The notes under the pieces: model-generated | Database searches by the model: none | Told to the model about the DNA's origin: nothing | The model's input: only the letters and a program-made list of their open reading frames with translations | Shown: positions 47,639-56,585 of the stretch, in pieces | Numbering within the stretch: position 1 is the first letter of the stretch | Layout of the letters: each line of letters opens with the position of its first letter | Made by a program: the position numbers and the translations under genes | NCBI RefSeq assembly: GCF_000015205.1 | Contig: NC_008701.1 | Coordinates: forward strand, 620,001-684,000 | DNA length: 64,000 nt | Direction of reading: 5' to 3' | Source: Pyrobaculum islandicum DSM 4184 | GTDB taxonomy: Archaea; Thermoproteota; Thermoprotei; Thermoproteales; Thermoproteaceae

Positions 47639-49483
47639 TTACAAAAGGTACTGAAACTCCTCTAGACCAAGTCTCTTCAAAGTTTCATAAGTCGGCTTCC
47701 CATCGACCCAGCCCCTTATTGCGTAATATTCCTTTATCCCCTCTTCAAATGTCTTTAATGCGCCGTGGCCCTTAGCCGGGCCCGTGGGAAGCTCTTTCCT
47801 CAACCTAGGTGGCAGTTCGTCTCTTACCCACCTCCCCTCTTTTACATGAAACAGCCTCTCTATGTTAAATATACGCTCGCCTATCATAAGCATCTCCTCA
47901 GGCGTTACATCCCATCCAAACGCCAGATTAAATAAATGTGCAAGGTCTTTTTCAAACAACCCCTCTTTATCTAATGTGGCAAATTTGCAAAATGTTACAG
48001 AGTCTGCAAGCGCCATTAAGTGTTGGGCATATACAACAAGCTCCACTTTCTTCTTTATACACTCTGACGTTTCACAAAGCGGATCGACCTTCTCCGGCAC
48101 GCCGAGGACCTCCCAAGTGGGTCCGTAGGCCTCGAGATGGTCGCCGCCGCGGTTTGCAGTAACATACGCAATTGCAAAGCTCTTAAGTGCTCTTGGATCG
48201 TAGGCTGGGAAGCCCTGTCCTCTAGATCCGACAAAGGCCTCTGGCTCACCATATTTCATAGCAAGTCTATAATCGCCTTCTGCCAACTCGTCGCCTATGC
48301 CGTCTCTATACGCCATCTTGTAGACTAAGTCAATAAGCGGAGTTGGGTCGCCCCACTCCAGCGGTATGTTTAACTTGCCCTTCTTGGCGAGTTCTATTGC
48401 AACAGCTAGGGTGTTGCCAAGAGAAATTGTGTCAAACCCCAATTCGTTTGCTAACTTCTGTAGTTTTAAATCAGCCTCTGGATTTCCAACTCCGAGATTT
48501 GCGCCGAGAGCCCATGTATTTTCATACTCATACTTAGCCTTGCCGATGAACTTGTACGGGCCGGACTTCACCTCTACCATCTGTGTACATGCAATGGGAC
48601 ATTGGGCACAGCCGTGTACTTCAACAACATAGTTCTGTTTGATATACTCACCAGATATCTTCTCTGCTTCTTCAAAATACCCAGTTTCAAAATTCCGCGT
48701 AGGAAGTCCCCCCACTGAATTTATGATATTCATAAGTATGTTAGTACCATAGGTATGTAACGTCTTAGCAGTAGGCCCATTTGCTATTCTCTGCGCTAGC
48801 TTACTAGTTTCTTCTATCCATTTCTTTCTGTCTACAACTAGTGAGTACAAGTCGCGGGTACCCCATGCCACTATCCCCTTGAGTCTTTTCGAGCCCATGA
48901 CAGCCCCTACGCCGCCTCTTCCGGCAAAACGCTCATAATCACTGAATCTAATGCCGGCTATTCTCGACAGATTCTCGCCAGCTGGGCCTATAGTGGCCAC
49001 GCCTGCCTTACGCTCATCGCCTTCAAATCCGGCGTCTTCAAGCAAAGCCTTTGTCGCTGCGCCCGTCCACTTGCCCCAAATGTGCTTAGCTGGCCTTATA
49101 CTTACTTCACCCTCTTTAATCAATATATAGACTGGCTCCTCTGCCTTACCCTCTACTATAATGCCATCATAGCCAGCCCTCCTCAACATGTATGCAAAAT
49201 TACCTCCGGCGTTTGAGTGTGTAAGAGATCCTGTCAAGGGGGATTTTGTAACGACAGTTACCCTGCTCGTGGCAAGTGTTGCCAAACCACTTAGGGGTCC
49301 GGTGAATATGTAAAGTTTATTACTAGGCGAAAACGGATCTATCCCCCGGGGGATCTCCTTCAGAGCTAGGTAAGAGCCTAATCCTCTCCCGCCTAGGAAC
49401 TTCCTCAAGACGTCTTCCTTATACACCTCTTCTGTTATTTTCTCGGTAGATAGATCTACTCGTATTACTCTAAATACAACCAT
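47639..49483 (-). CDS. aor: Aldehyde:ferredoxin oxidoreductase family tungstoenzyme
   Basis: A 614-aa tungstopterin enzyme oxidising aldehydes with ferredoxin. RVIRVDLSTEKITEE at the start, GGRGLGSYLALKEI and SVTVVTKSPLTGS-like pterin-binding loops, and cluster cysteines in VHGCAQCPIAC with a later Cys in DSVTFCKFATLD are present. Several AOR-family paralogues occur in this genus, and the substrate of this one cannot be told from sequence. ATG 49483; a TTTAAAGTA box lies about 25 nt upstream in a very A+T-rich 162-nt spacer. Confidence 0.93.
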   Translation of the reverse strand: MVVFRVIRVDLSTEKITEEVYKEDVLRKFLGGRGLGSYLALKEIPRGIDPFSPSNKLYIFTGPLSGLATLATSRVTVVTKSPLTGSLTHSNAGGNFAYMLRRAGYDGIIVEGKAEEPVYILIKEGEVSIRPAKHIWGKWTGAATKALLEDAGFEGDERKAGVATIGPAGENLSRIAGIRFSDYERFAGRGGVGAVMGSKRLKGIVAWGTRDLYSLVVDRKKWIEETSKLAQRIANGPTAKTLHTYGTNILMNIINSVGGLPTRNFETGYFEEAEKISGEYIKQNYVVEVHGCAQCPIACTQMVEVKSGPYKFIGKAKYEYENTWALGANLGVGNPEADLKLQKLANELGFDTISLGNTLAVAIELAKKGKLNIPLEWGDPTPLIDLVYKMAYRDGIGDELAEGDYRLAMKYGEPEAFVGSRGQGFPAYDPRALKSFAIAYVTANRGGDHLEAYGPTWEVLGVPEKVDPLCETSECIKKKVELVVYAQHLMALADSVTFCKFATLDKEGLFEKDLAHLFNLAFGWDVTPEEMLMIGERIFNIERLFHVKEGRWVRDELPPRLRKELPTGPAKGHGALKTFEEGIKEYYAIRGWVDGKPTYETLKRLGLEEFQYLL

Positions 49484-49645
49484 ACATTGTTGTTTAATGA
49501 ATATTTTAAAGTATTTCTATTCTTTACGTATATTGAGTAATATTTTCTAAAATTAAAAATCTCTTATAAAAATTTAGTAACGATAAAGATAGCTTTAACA
49601 ATTTGTAAAGATATAAATGGTACAAGACGAATTCTCTATCTGACA

Positions 49646-50689
49646 ATGAATAGCCGCCCGGTATATAGGCTAAAGGCTGACACGCCACAGGTAGGCACTT
49701 TAGCCTTTGGAATAGTTGACAGAGGGACTAATATATTAGAAGTAAGGCCTACAAGTCTCTGCGCCTTGTCATGCATCTTTTGCTCTGTAAACGCAGGCCC
49801 TATGTCAAAAATTAGATGGGCTGAGTATGAAGTAGAGTTAGATGCTTTATTAACGGCTCTGGAGGAAGTTGTCCACTTTAAAAAACTAGATGACATAGAA
49901 ATACATATAGATGGAATGGGAGACCCGGGCCATTACCCCGAGCTTGTGGAATTAGTAAAAGGCGCAAAGTCTATACGTGGCGTATCAATTGTATCTATGC
50001 AAACTCGTCTCTATATGTTTGACGAGAGTAAAATTAAAGAATTAGCGAAGGCTGGTCTCGATAGAATAAACGTTAGCTTAGATGCACTAGATACAAACCT
50101 TGCAAAAAGACTTGCAGACACCGAATGGTACAATGTCGAAAAGGTATTGCATTTAATCGAGGCGGCCCTTAGCGCCGGGATAAACGTAGTGATAAGCCCC
50201 GTGTGGGTACCTGGATTAAACGACGGCGAGTTGCCAAAAATAGTCAGATGGGCTGTAGAGCACGGAGTGGGGAGGGGGGTCTACACCCCGGTCTTGATTC
50301 AGAAATATATCCCGCATAAAAGAGGGAGACGGGTTAGAGTCAGACCTATGTCTTGGGGCGAGTTTTGGAAAAAACTAAGAGAAATGGAAAAGGAACTTGG
50401 CGTGTCTCTAGTTCCAAAACGTGGAGAGTATAACATACATAAAGCGCCGGAGCTTCCAAAGCCATATAAAGTAGGTGAGATAGTAACCGTAGAAGTAACT
50501 GCCAGAGGCATATTCAAGGGGGAGATGTTAGGCGTGCCGATTACAAGAAGAGGGACGGCTGTGTTAGATAGGACTTTTACAGTGGCCTACGGCTGGAGGG
50601 CTTCCGACGAATTAATAGGGCGTAGAGTAAAGGTGAAAGTGATAGAAAACAAGCACAACATCTACATCGCCAAGCCGTTGACTATATAA
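49646..50689 (+). CDS. Radical SAM protein with C-terminal TRAM-like domain (COG2100)
   Basis: A 347-aa radical SAM enzyme. The cluster motif is [19 protein letters not shown] (Cys at about residues 39, 43, 46), and [21 protein letters not shown] fits the barrel's GE-like motif. The C-terminal 70 residues ([29 protein letters not shown]... [20 protein letters not shown]) form a small beta-barrel resembling TRAM, an RNA-binding fold. Together this suggests RNA modification. ATG 49646 follows ATATAAATGG with a short leader (about 6 nt). It shares the A+T-rich spacer with aor. Confidence 0.82.
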
Positions 50690-50709
50690 AGCCAAGTAGT
50701 TCCATATAT

Positions 50710-52398
50710 ATGGTAAAGGTCAGAATAAGATCTCCGGCGTGGTACGACGGCGTAGACAACACGCCCCATCGGTCGTATCTTCGTGCCATTGGTTTTACAG
50801 ACGAAGATTTTACAAAACCGCTTGTCGGAGTCTTAGCGGCGTGGTCTGAGCTAGGGCCTTGTAATTACCACACGCTAGAGCTAGCTAAGTATGTAAAAGA
50901 GGGGATAAAAGAAGCCGGCGGCGTGGGACTCATAGCCCCCACAATAGTTGTAAACGATGGGATAAACATGGGGACTCCGGGCATGAGGTATTCTCTAATC
51001 AGCCGAGATTTAATAGCAGACACAATAGAAGCGCAGTTTAACGCCCATGGCATAGACGCATGGGTGGGCATAGGCGGATGCGACAAGACACAGCCGGGCA
51101 TAATGATGGCTATGGTTAGGCTAGACCTCCCCGCTGTTTATATGTATGGCGGTACTGCAGAGGCGGGATGGCTCGGCGAGAGGGAGCTCACCATAGAGGA
51201 CACCTTCGAGACAGTGGGGTCCTACCTGGCGGGGAAGATCACGCTGGAGGAGCTCAAGAGGATAGAGGAGCTCTCCTTCCCCACCTACGGCACGTGCCAA
51301 GGCCTCTTCACCGCCAACACCATGGCGATACTTTCGGAGGCTCTCGGCCTAGCCCTCCTCGGCTCGGCCTCGCCCCCCGCCACCTCGGCCAGGCGCAAGG
51401 CCTACGCCGTGGCCTCTGGACGCGCCGTTTTAAAAGCCGCCGAGCTCGGCATAACGCCGCGTAAGGTGGTCACATACGACGCCATCTACAACGCCGCAGT
51501 GACGTTGTTTGCCACTGCGGGCTCTACAAACGCGATACTCCACCTCCTGGCCATAGCATATGAGGCGGGGGTGAAGTTCACTCTGGACGATTTCGACGAG
51601 ATAAGCAGGAGGGTCCCCGTCATAGCCGCCCTAAGGCCGGCAGGGCCCTACGCCATGCAAGACCTTGACAGAATAGGCGGCGCGCCGAGGATATTAAAGA
51701 AGCTCTACAAAGCCGGCCTTCTCAGACCGGAAGCCCTCACCGTCGAGGGCGAGACCATAGGCAAACTCCTGGAAAGGTGGCAGCCTCCCTCAGTGCCTGA
51801 AGACGGCATCCTCTACAGCGTGGAGAAGCCCTACAAGCCCTACTCCGGCATCAGAATCCTCAGAGGCAACCTAGCCCCAGACGGCGCCGTGATGAAGATA
51901 GGCGCCGCCGACAAGCTGAAGTTCGAGGGGAAGGCCAAGGTATACAACGGAGAGGCAGAGGCCTTCAAGGCAGTAGCCGCCGGCGAGATAAAGCCCGGAG
52001 ACGTCGTAGTGATAAGGTACGAGGGGCCGAAGGGCGCCCCAGGCATGCCAGAGATGCTTAAAGTCACCGCCGCCATCGTCGGCGCAGGCCTTGGCGAGGC
52101 GGTAGCCCTGGTGACAGACGGCCGCTTCTCGGGAGCCACCCGCGGCATAATGGTGGGACACGTCGCCCCCGAGGCCGCCGTGGGAGGCCCCATAGCCCTA
52201 GTAGAAAACGGAGACAGAATAGCCATAGACGGCGAGACAGGCCGCATAACTCTACAGATCCCCCAGGAGGAGTTGGAGAGGAGAAGGAAAAACTGGACGC
52301 CGCCGCCCCCCAAATACTCCGGAGGACTCCTCGCCAAATACGCCGCATTGGTCCAACAGGCGGACAAAGGCGCGGTCACCGCCATACCACTGCGCTAA
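50710..52398 (+). CDS. ilvD: Dihydroxy-acid dehydratase
   Basis: A 562-aa Fe-S enzyme of valine, isoleucine and leucine synthesis. Cluster-binding and substrate motifs [20 protein letters not shown] (about residues 118-137), [33 protein letters not shown] and [21 protein letters not shown] are intact, and the frame is uninterrupted. The first about 450 nt have ordinary, A+T-leaning codons; from about 51165 on, codons end mostly in G or C. The switch is abrupt and inside a conserved enzyme, suggesting recombination; see findings. ATG 50710 lies 20 nt after the radical SAM stop. Confidence 0.95.
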
Positions 52399-52514
52399 CT
52401 CTTACAACCTTCTCAACAGCTGTCCAACACCGCCGTAGAGGCGTTTCTCTATGACGCATAGGCGCGTACGGCGGCAGGGTCTGCGAGCCCAACACCGGAC
52501 GTTTCTGTGCTCGA

Positions 52515-52529
52515 CGAGCTACAGTAGCT
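52515..52529. repeat. Inverted repeat at the end of the winged-helix gene
   Basis: GAGCTAC-A-GTAGCTC, a perfect 7-bp palindrome with a one-base centre, overlaps the TAG stop (52519-52521) of the regulator gene. It could be a structure at the 3' end or a binding site; nothing decides between them. Confidence 0.45.
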
Positions 52530-52755
52530 CGCCTAGCGCCTTGTCTAGGGCTTTAGCCACCTCTACGCCTTTTTCAGTCAGCGTCACTACGCCGTCTCGC
52601 TCGGCGATTAGGCCCCTCTCCCTTAGGTACTCCAGATACTCCAGGTATCTCGGGTAGTTGAGCCTGGTCCTCATGTAGAGTGCCGTCCTCCCCATGGGGC
52701 CCCTTAGCAGTAGGAGGAGGATCCTGGCGACTACGTCAAGGTCGAACTTAGCCAT
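52519..52755 (-). CDS. Small winged-helix transcriptional regulator
   Basis: A 78-aa protein, MAKFDLDVVARILLLLLRGPMGRTALYMRTRLNYPRYLEYLEYLRERGLIAERDGV..., split here only for reference; it is a compact winged helix with recognition helix around RTRLNYPRYLEYLEYLRE and wing LIAERDGVVTLTEKG, close to archaeal PadR/ArnR-type small regulators. ATG 52755 overlaps the end of the membrane-protein gene by 25 nt, so both are coexpressed. It is the only DNA-binding protein in the G+C-rich block and the best candidate to bind the palindromes at 53384 and 54639. Confidence 0.85.
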   Translation of the reverse strand: MAKFDLDVVARILLLLLRGPMGRTALYMRTRLNYPRYLEYLEYLRERGLIAERDGVVTLTEKGVEVAKALDKALGELL

Positions 52756-53345
52756 GTGACCAGCCTCCTCCTCGCCCTGTAGTAGTGGACGATCCCCCAG
52801 GCGCCGGGGATGGAGAGGGCGAGGTAGAGGGGAGAGACATAGAGCAAAGCCAGCGACGTAGCCACCGCCGCCGCCGAGAGGAAGCGGAGGGCCTTGAACC
52901 TCCTCCAACTGCAGAGGGGCCCGCGGCAAAGAGATAGGTAGAGGCCGTAGCCGTACAGGGCAACCCCAGCCCCTCCCAGCGCGACCGCCCAAGGCGGAGG
53001 GCCAGACACCTCGCCTGCAGAGATGGCGACGTAGTAAGCAGCTCCGAACCCGTCGACAATCGAGGTGTTGGATAGCGCGACAGCCGAGCGGTTGTGCAAG
53101 CTCACATTGGCGAAGCCCGCTACAAGCGTCAGGTTTGTTAACGTTGAAACGTAGATGTACGGCGCAGGGGAGATCCCCCCGTGTCGGGCGTAGGGGTAAA
53201 TGGCTTGCGTAATGGCGGCGTTTCCCACGACATACGGCTCCGGCCCTCCCAGCTCGCCGCGGTGGGCCGACTGTAGCATTAGCTGGAATAACAGTAACGC
53301 TACTGCCGCCGTGGAGACCACCAGCATCGTGACTAGTCTCTTCAT
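52731..53345 (-). CDS. Membrane protein with extracytoplasmic domain, putative sensor
   Basis: A 204-aa protein. A signal-anchor at residues 4-24 (LVTMLVVSTAAVALLLFQLML) is followed by an external domain of about 90 residues with several N-glycosylation-type sequons (NLT, NVS, NRS, NTS), then three hydrophobic segments near 117-138, 152-170 and 172-185 and a short basic cytoplasmic tail. No known family. Because it is cotranscribed with a small winged-helix regulator and divergent from the DUF488 gene, a signal-receiving role is plausible but unproven. ATG 53345 lies about 30 nt from ATTTATAAGT. Confidence 0.7.
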   Translation of the reverse strand: MKRLVTMLVVSTAAVALLLFQLMLQSAHRGELGGPEPYVVGNAAITQAIYPYARHGGISPAPYIYVSTLTNLTLVAGFANVSLHNRSAVALSNTSIVDGFGAAYYVAISAGEVSGPPPWAVALGGAGVALYGYGLYLSLCRGPLCSWRRFKALRFLSAAAVATSLALLYVSPLYLALSIPGAWGIVHYYRARRRLVTWLSSTLT

Positions 53346-53370
53346 GATCTAACAGGTTTTATCCAAGACC

Positions 53371-53380
53371 ACTTATAAAT
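53371..53380. promoter_or_regulatory. Box A shared by the divergent sensor/regulator and DUF488 genes
   Basis: ACTTATAAAT is centred about 24 nt before the ATG at 53399 (plus) and about 30 nt before the ATG at 53345 (minus). It lies directly beside the palindrome at 53384-53400. Confidence 0.65.
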
Positions 53381-53383
53381 GTA

Positions 53384-53400
53384 ATGTACTGGTGGTACAT
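53384..53400. promoter_or_regulatory. 17-bp palindromic operator ATGTAC-N5-GTACAT
   Basis: ATGTACTGGTGGTACAT has perfect 6-bp arms with a 5-nt centre. It spans from just below box A to the start codon of the leaderless DUF488 gene, a position where a bound protein would block transcription. The same arms and spacing recur at 54639-54655 before the serpin gene. Confidence 0.7.
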
Positions 53401-54437
53401 GGTGTACACTATTGGCTACTCCGGGTTTACACCTAGCGAGTTTATGCAAGAGCTAAAGAAACGGGGGGGTTGAGGTCGTGGTCGACGTTAGGAGGTTCCC
53501 ACGGTCAAAGTACCCCTTTTACGCAGGCGATGCCTTGAGGTCTGCCCTGGCAGAGACAGGCATAAACTACGTATGGCTGGGAGAGCTCGGAGCTCTAGGT
53601 GTGAGGGGGCCGCGGGCCGGCTGCGTTGAATCGCACACCTTCGACGTTTACGTGTGGCGGCTCTACCACTACGCCCCTGCCCTCTTCCAACTCGAAGAGC
53701 TTGTCTCTCTGGCAGAGCGGCACACCGTGGCCATCTTATGTAGAGAGGAGAACTGGCGGGCATGCCATAGGCAGTTTCTAGCCGACTATCTAACTCGGCA
53801 GGGGCTTGAGGTGGTACACATCAGGAGGGTGGGCGAGGAGAGACATGTCCCAACGCCATGCTACAGAACGTATAACCCACCACCTCTCGACCTGGTGAAA
53901 AGGGTCTACCGCGACTTCCAGAAACTCTGCACGAACTCCTCGGTTTATCTATTCAGCGGCGCGCTGGAGGGGGGAGAAGACGTTGATGTCATCGTGTACG
54001 GCTTCGGCGGGGATTTGCCGCCGGGCTATGATGCACAAATCTTGCCGACGCCAGCCGACGATCTATTCCACTATTTCGTTACCCACACCGGCGTTTTGAT
54101 ATGCGGCAGGGCTTACGTGATAGACCTAGAGAAAGCACTCAAAGAAGAGGTGGCGGTAGCCAAGGCAAGAGCTCACGTCTTTCTAAAATCCAGCGACCCG
54201 GTGGCCGTCTGCAAATCCGCCAAGGGGTTAGTTTTTACAGCCGCGGCATTGCTCTGCGGCGCGGCACAGGTCTACACCTGGGCCAGAGCCGCTCGTTGTC
54301 TAGCTGAAAGAGGGCTAGAGCCGCCGCCGTACTTCAAGCGGTGTCTCAGCCCACCCCCACTCCAAGAGCTGAAAAAGTGGGCTAGGTATGTAGAAACACT
54401 GGCAGACGTCATAGCACATGTCTCCGGCCACAGATGA
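53399..54437 (+). pseudogene. DUF488-nucleotidyltransferase fusion, frameshifted in a G7 run
   Basis: From ATG 53399 the frame reads MVYTIGYSGFTPSEFMQELK, the exact start of a DUF488 domain, then stops at TGA (53471-53473) after a run of seven G (53463-53469). Removing one G continues into VEVVVDVRRFPRSKYPFYAGDAL and the rest of DUF488 (to about residue 150), followed by a C-terminal part with FSGALEGGEDVDVIVYGFGG, a minimal-nucleotidyltransferase-like G...D-x-D motif, and helices that could be HEPN-like. About 345 aa if repaired. This is either a sequencing error, slippage (possibly phase-variable), or a true lesion. The fusion is unfamiliar to me. Confidence 0.8.
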
Positions 54438-54687
54438 CAATCGGCTAGCCTCACGTCACCATAGACCGTCTGCCCAAGACCGACATCTGTGTTGGACACA
54501 ACGGGTTTCCACCCCTACGTCAAGGACGTCCGCGTAAAGACACCACGGGCTCACTCTCCTAAACTTCTCACCCGACTGCATGTAGCTAATATTGCGGCGC
54601 CGACAGATGGCTCATGTAGCATAGGCGGGGGTGTAGGTATGTACTGTCAGTACATTAGATATAAAAGGCTAAAAATGAGTCTTTGCC
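54438..54687. other. Noncoding region holding the serpin promoter
   Basis: Apart from the palindrome at 54639-54655 and the box A GATATAAAAGG (54658-54668), I see no gene. The open plus-strand frame across 54489-54758 overlaps the serpin start in another frame and has no family resemblance. Confidence 0.55.
54639..54655. promoter_or_regulatory. 17-bp palindromic operator before the serpin gene
   Basis: ATGTACTGTCAGTACAT is a perfect inverted repeat (8-bp arms, one-base centre) that abuts box A (TATAAAA from 54660), covering the BRE position. Its arms and spacing equal those of 53384-53400. A protein bound here could repress, or recruit TFB. Confidence 0.75.
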
Positions 54688-55890
54688 ATGAGGCTGTGGG
54701 CTGTTCTACCGGTTGCGGTGGCTTTGGTAGTGTTGCTGATCGTCATCATGTCTCTTAAGGAGGCGTCCACGCACTCTCCTCCCACGTCTCCCACATCTGC
54801 TCCTGCGCCCCTCTCTCCCATCTCTCTGGAGAGCGGTAGCTATGGCGACTTCGCCGTCAGTTTCTATAAGAGAATAGCCTTGGAGAGACTTTACGAAAAC
54901 CTTGTCCTCTCGCCGTATTCCGTGTATAAAGCCTTTGCCATGGCCTACGCGGGCGCGGCTGGGGAGACTAGAGAAGAGATCAGGAGGGTGTTCGGCTTTG
55001 GCGACGACGCCTGCGCCTTGGCTCAGGCTGGGCGTGGGGTCGAGGAGGCCGTGGCCGCATGGGTACAACGCGGGTTCCCGCTGAGGGAGGAGTATGAGCG
55101 GGGGCTGTCTTGTCTAGGGGCGGAGCTGAGGCGGGCGGACTTCGAGGATCGCTCCGCGCTGGTCGAGATAAACAGATGGATAGAGGAAAAGACCAGGGGG
55201 TACGTAAAGAACTTGATCCCTACTGACTACCCGCGTAGCCAGGATATACGCGTTGTATTGACTTCAGCTCTGTTTTTCAACGGTAGCTGGTGGCCGTTCC
55301 AGTTTGCGCGTATTGGAAAGAGAGAATTCCAGGGGGTAGGCCCAGTGGAGTTTATGAAGCTTGACCTTAGGTCTTGCGCCCTCCCCTCGCTCAGGGGGCG
55401 CGTCTCCGCCGATCTCACGGTGGTGGAGCTCCGGTTTAAAAATACAGATGTAGCGATGTACGTCATAATGCCAAAGTCGCTTGAGGACTATGTAAAAGGC
55501 TTGACCTATGAGAAGTTGAAGAGAGACATCACCGAATTGTCGGACGAGATCGTCGTCGTAACGATGCCTCTATTTACCGCAGAGTTTAAAGACTCTCTCA
55601 AAAAGGTATTAATCGACATGGGCATACGCTCAGCATTTGACAAAACCAGAGCAAACTTCACCCGGATGTCGCCTATCAGGCTTTATATAGACGAAGTTTT
55701 CCACGGCACGTACATAAAAGCTGATGAAAAAGGTGTTGTAGCAACAGCCGCCACTACCGTCGTATTTGTGCCCGTTTGCGCTAAGGTTGGAGGCATGGAG
55801 GTGGTAATAGACAAGCCCTTCCTCTTCGTGTTGGCAGACCGCATAAACGGCACGATATACTTCATCGGCCATGTGGTGAAACCAAATTAA
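54688..55890 (+). CDS. Secreted serpin (serine protease inhibitor)
   Basis: A 400-aa serpin. An N-terminal hydrophobic segment (residues 4-21) and a Pro/Ser/Thr-rich linker (28-46) indicate export with possible membrane attachment. The serpin fold runs from about residue 52: NLVLSPYSVYKAFAMAYAGA, VLTSALFFNGSWW and the closing DKPFLFVLADRINGTIYFIG. The reactive-loop hinge is EKGVVATAATTVVF (347-360), small residues as in inhibitory serpins, with the predicted P1 near Val363/Cys364. Four cysteines (109, 142, 230, 364) could allow a disulfide. A related thermostable serpin is known from Pyrobaculum aerophilum. ATG 54688 is 26 nt below the box A that follows the palindrome. Confidence 0.95.
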   Translation: MRLWAVLPVAVALVVLLIVIMSLKEASTHSPPTSPTSAPAPLSPISLESGSYGDFAVSFYKRIALERLYENLVLSPYSVYKAFAMAYAGAAGETREEIRRVFGFGDDACALAQAGRGVEEAVAAWVQRGFPLREEYERGLSCLGAELRRADFEDRSALVEINRWIEEKTRGYVKNLIPTDYPRSQDIRVVLTSALFFNGSWWPFQFARIGKREFQGVGPVEFMKLDLRSCALPSLRGRVSADLTVVELRFKNTDVAMYVIMPKSLEDYVKGLTYEKLKRDITELSDEIVVVTMPLFTAEFKDSLKKVLIDMGIRSAFDKTRANFTRMSPIRLYIDEVFHGTYIKADEKGVVATAATTVVFVPVCAKVGGMEVVIDKPFLFVLADRINGTIYFIGHVVKPN

Positions 55891-55901
55891 TTTTTAACGT
55901 C

Positions 55902-56570
55902 TTAACCTCTTGCCAACGCGTAGAGCGTTTCAGGTTTTGTAGCATCTCCCGGGAGTATTAGTAGCACTGAGTAGTTTGACGAGTCTACCCTATATATTCC
56001 AAAGGTCTGTTCTAGTTTTCCAATGACTAATACATAGGCCGCCCCGTCTTCTATGGCGTCTACATACGCGGTAAGAAATTGGTAGGCAAAGGCGCAAGTC
56101 TCGTCACAAAATAGATATACTTCGCGAACGCCGTGTCCCGTCCAGACGTAGCCCTTTTGTAGCCCCCTACGCATCTCAGGGATGAGAAATATGCCGCGGC
56201 CCTTGTTCAAAAATTCATAGACTTTTGCTGACGGGATGAGTTGTCGCGATATGGCAAAAAACGCGGGCTCTCCGTTAACTAATACCAAATATACAACGCT
56301 GATTCGATCTCTTAACCTTTGCAAGATTTCCCCCGTCCAGTTGTAATGGCCTTTTGTGAAAAATCTCTTTGTGAGGTTCATGTAGACAGGGCCGCCTTGG
56401 TCTACAGACGCACCCCACAGCCACATGTATTCGCCTACGTCTCTTAATTCTATAACTACGACAAGTTGATACCTATATGTCGGCGTTGGAGTTTGTGGAA
56501 CTAGAGCCCAGTAGAGTAAGAGAGAAATCGCCATAACTATGAAAAGTGCCAAGGCCAGTTTTATTTTCAC
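55902..56570 (-). CDS. Exported or membrane-anchored protein of unknown function
   Basis: A 222-aa protein with a signal-anchor (residues 4-24, LALALFIVMAISLLLYWALV), a short Pro/Thr linker and a soluble domain of alternating beta and alpha segments with CDETC (about residues 154-158). Start GTG 56570. It follows, 15 nt downstream, the binding-protein-like gene on the same strand, so they are probably cotranscribed. It ends 11 nt from the convergent serpin stop. Not recognised. Confidence 0.7.
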   Translation of the reverse strand: MKIKLALALFIVMAISLLLYWALVPQTPTPTYRYQLVVVIELRDVGEYMWLWGASVDQGGPVYMNLTKRFFTKGHYNWTGEILQRLRDRISVVYLVLVNGEPAFFAISRQLIPSAKVYEFLNKGRGIFLIPEMRRGLQKGYVWTGHGVREVYLFCDETCAFAYQFLTAYVDAIEDGAAYVLVIGKLEQTFGIYRVDSSNYSVLLILPGDATKPETLYALARG

Positions 56571-56585
56571 GAATAAAGTTAGGGT

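Noticed and set aside
51168-52385. Long frames in other phases of ilvD
   Set aside because: Produced by high G+C codon bias; translations are Arg/Pro/Gly-rich and unlike proteins.
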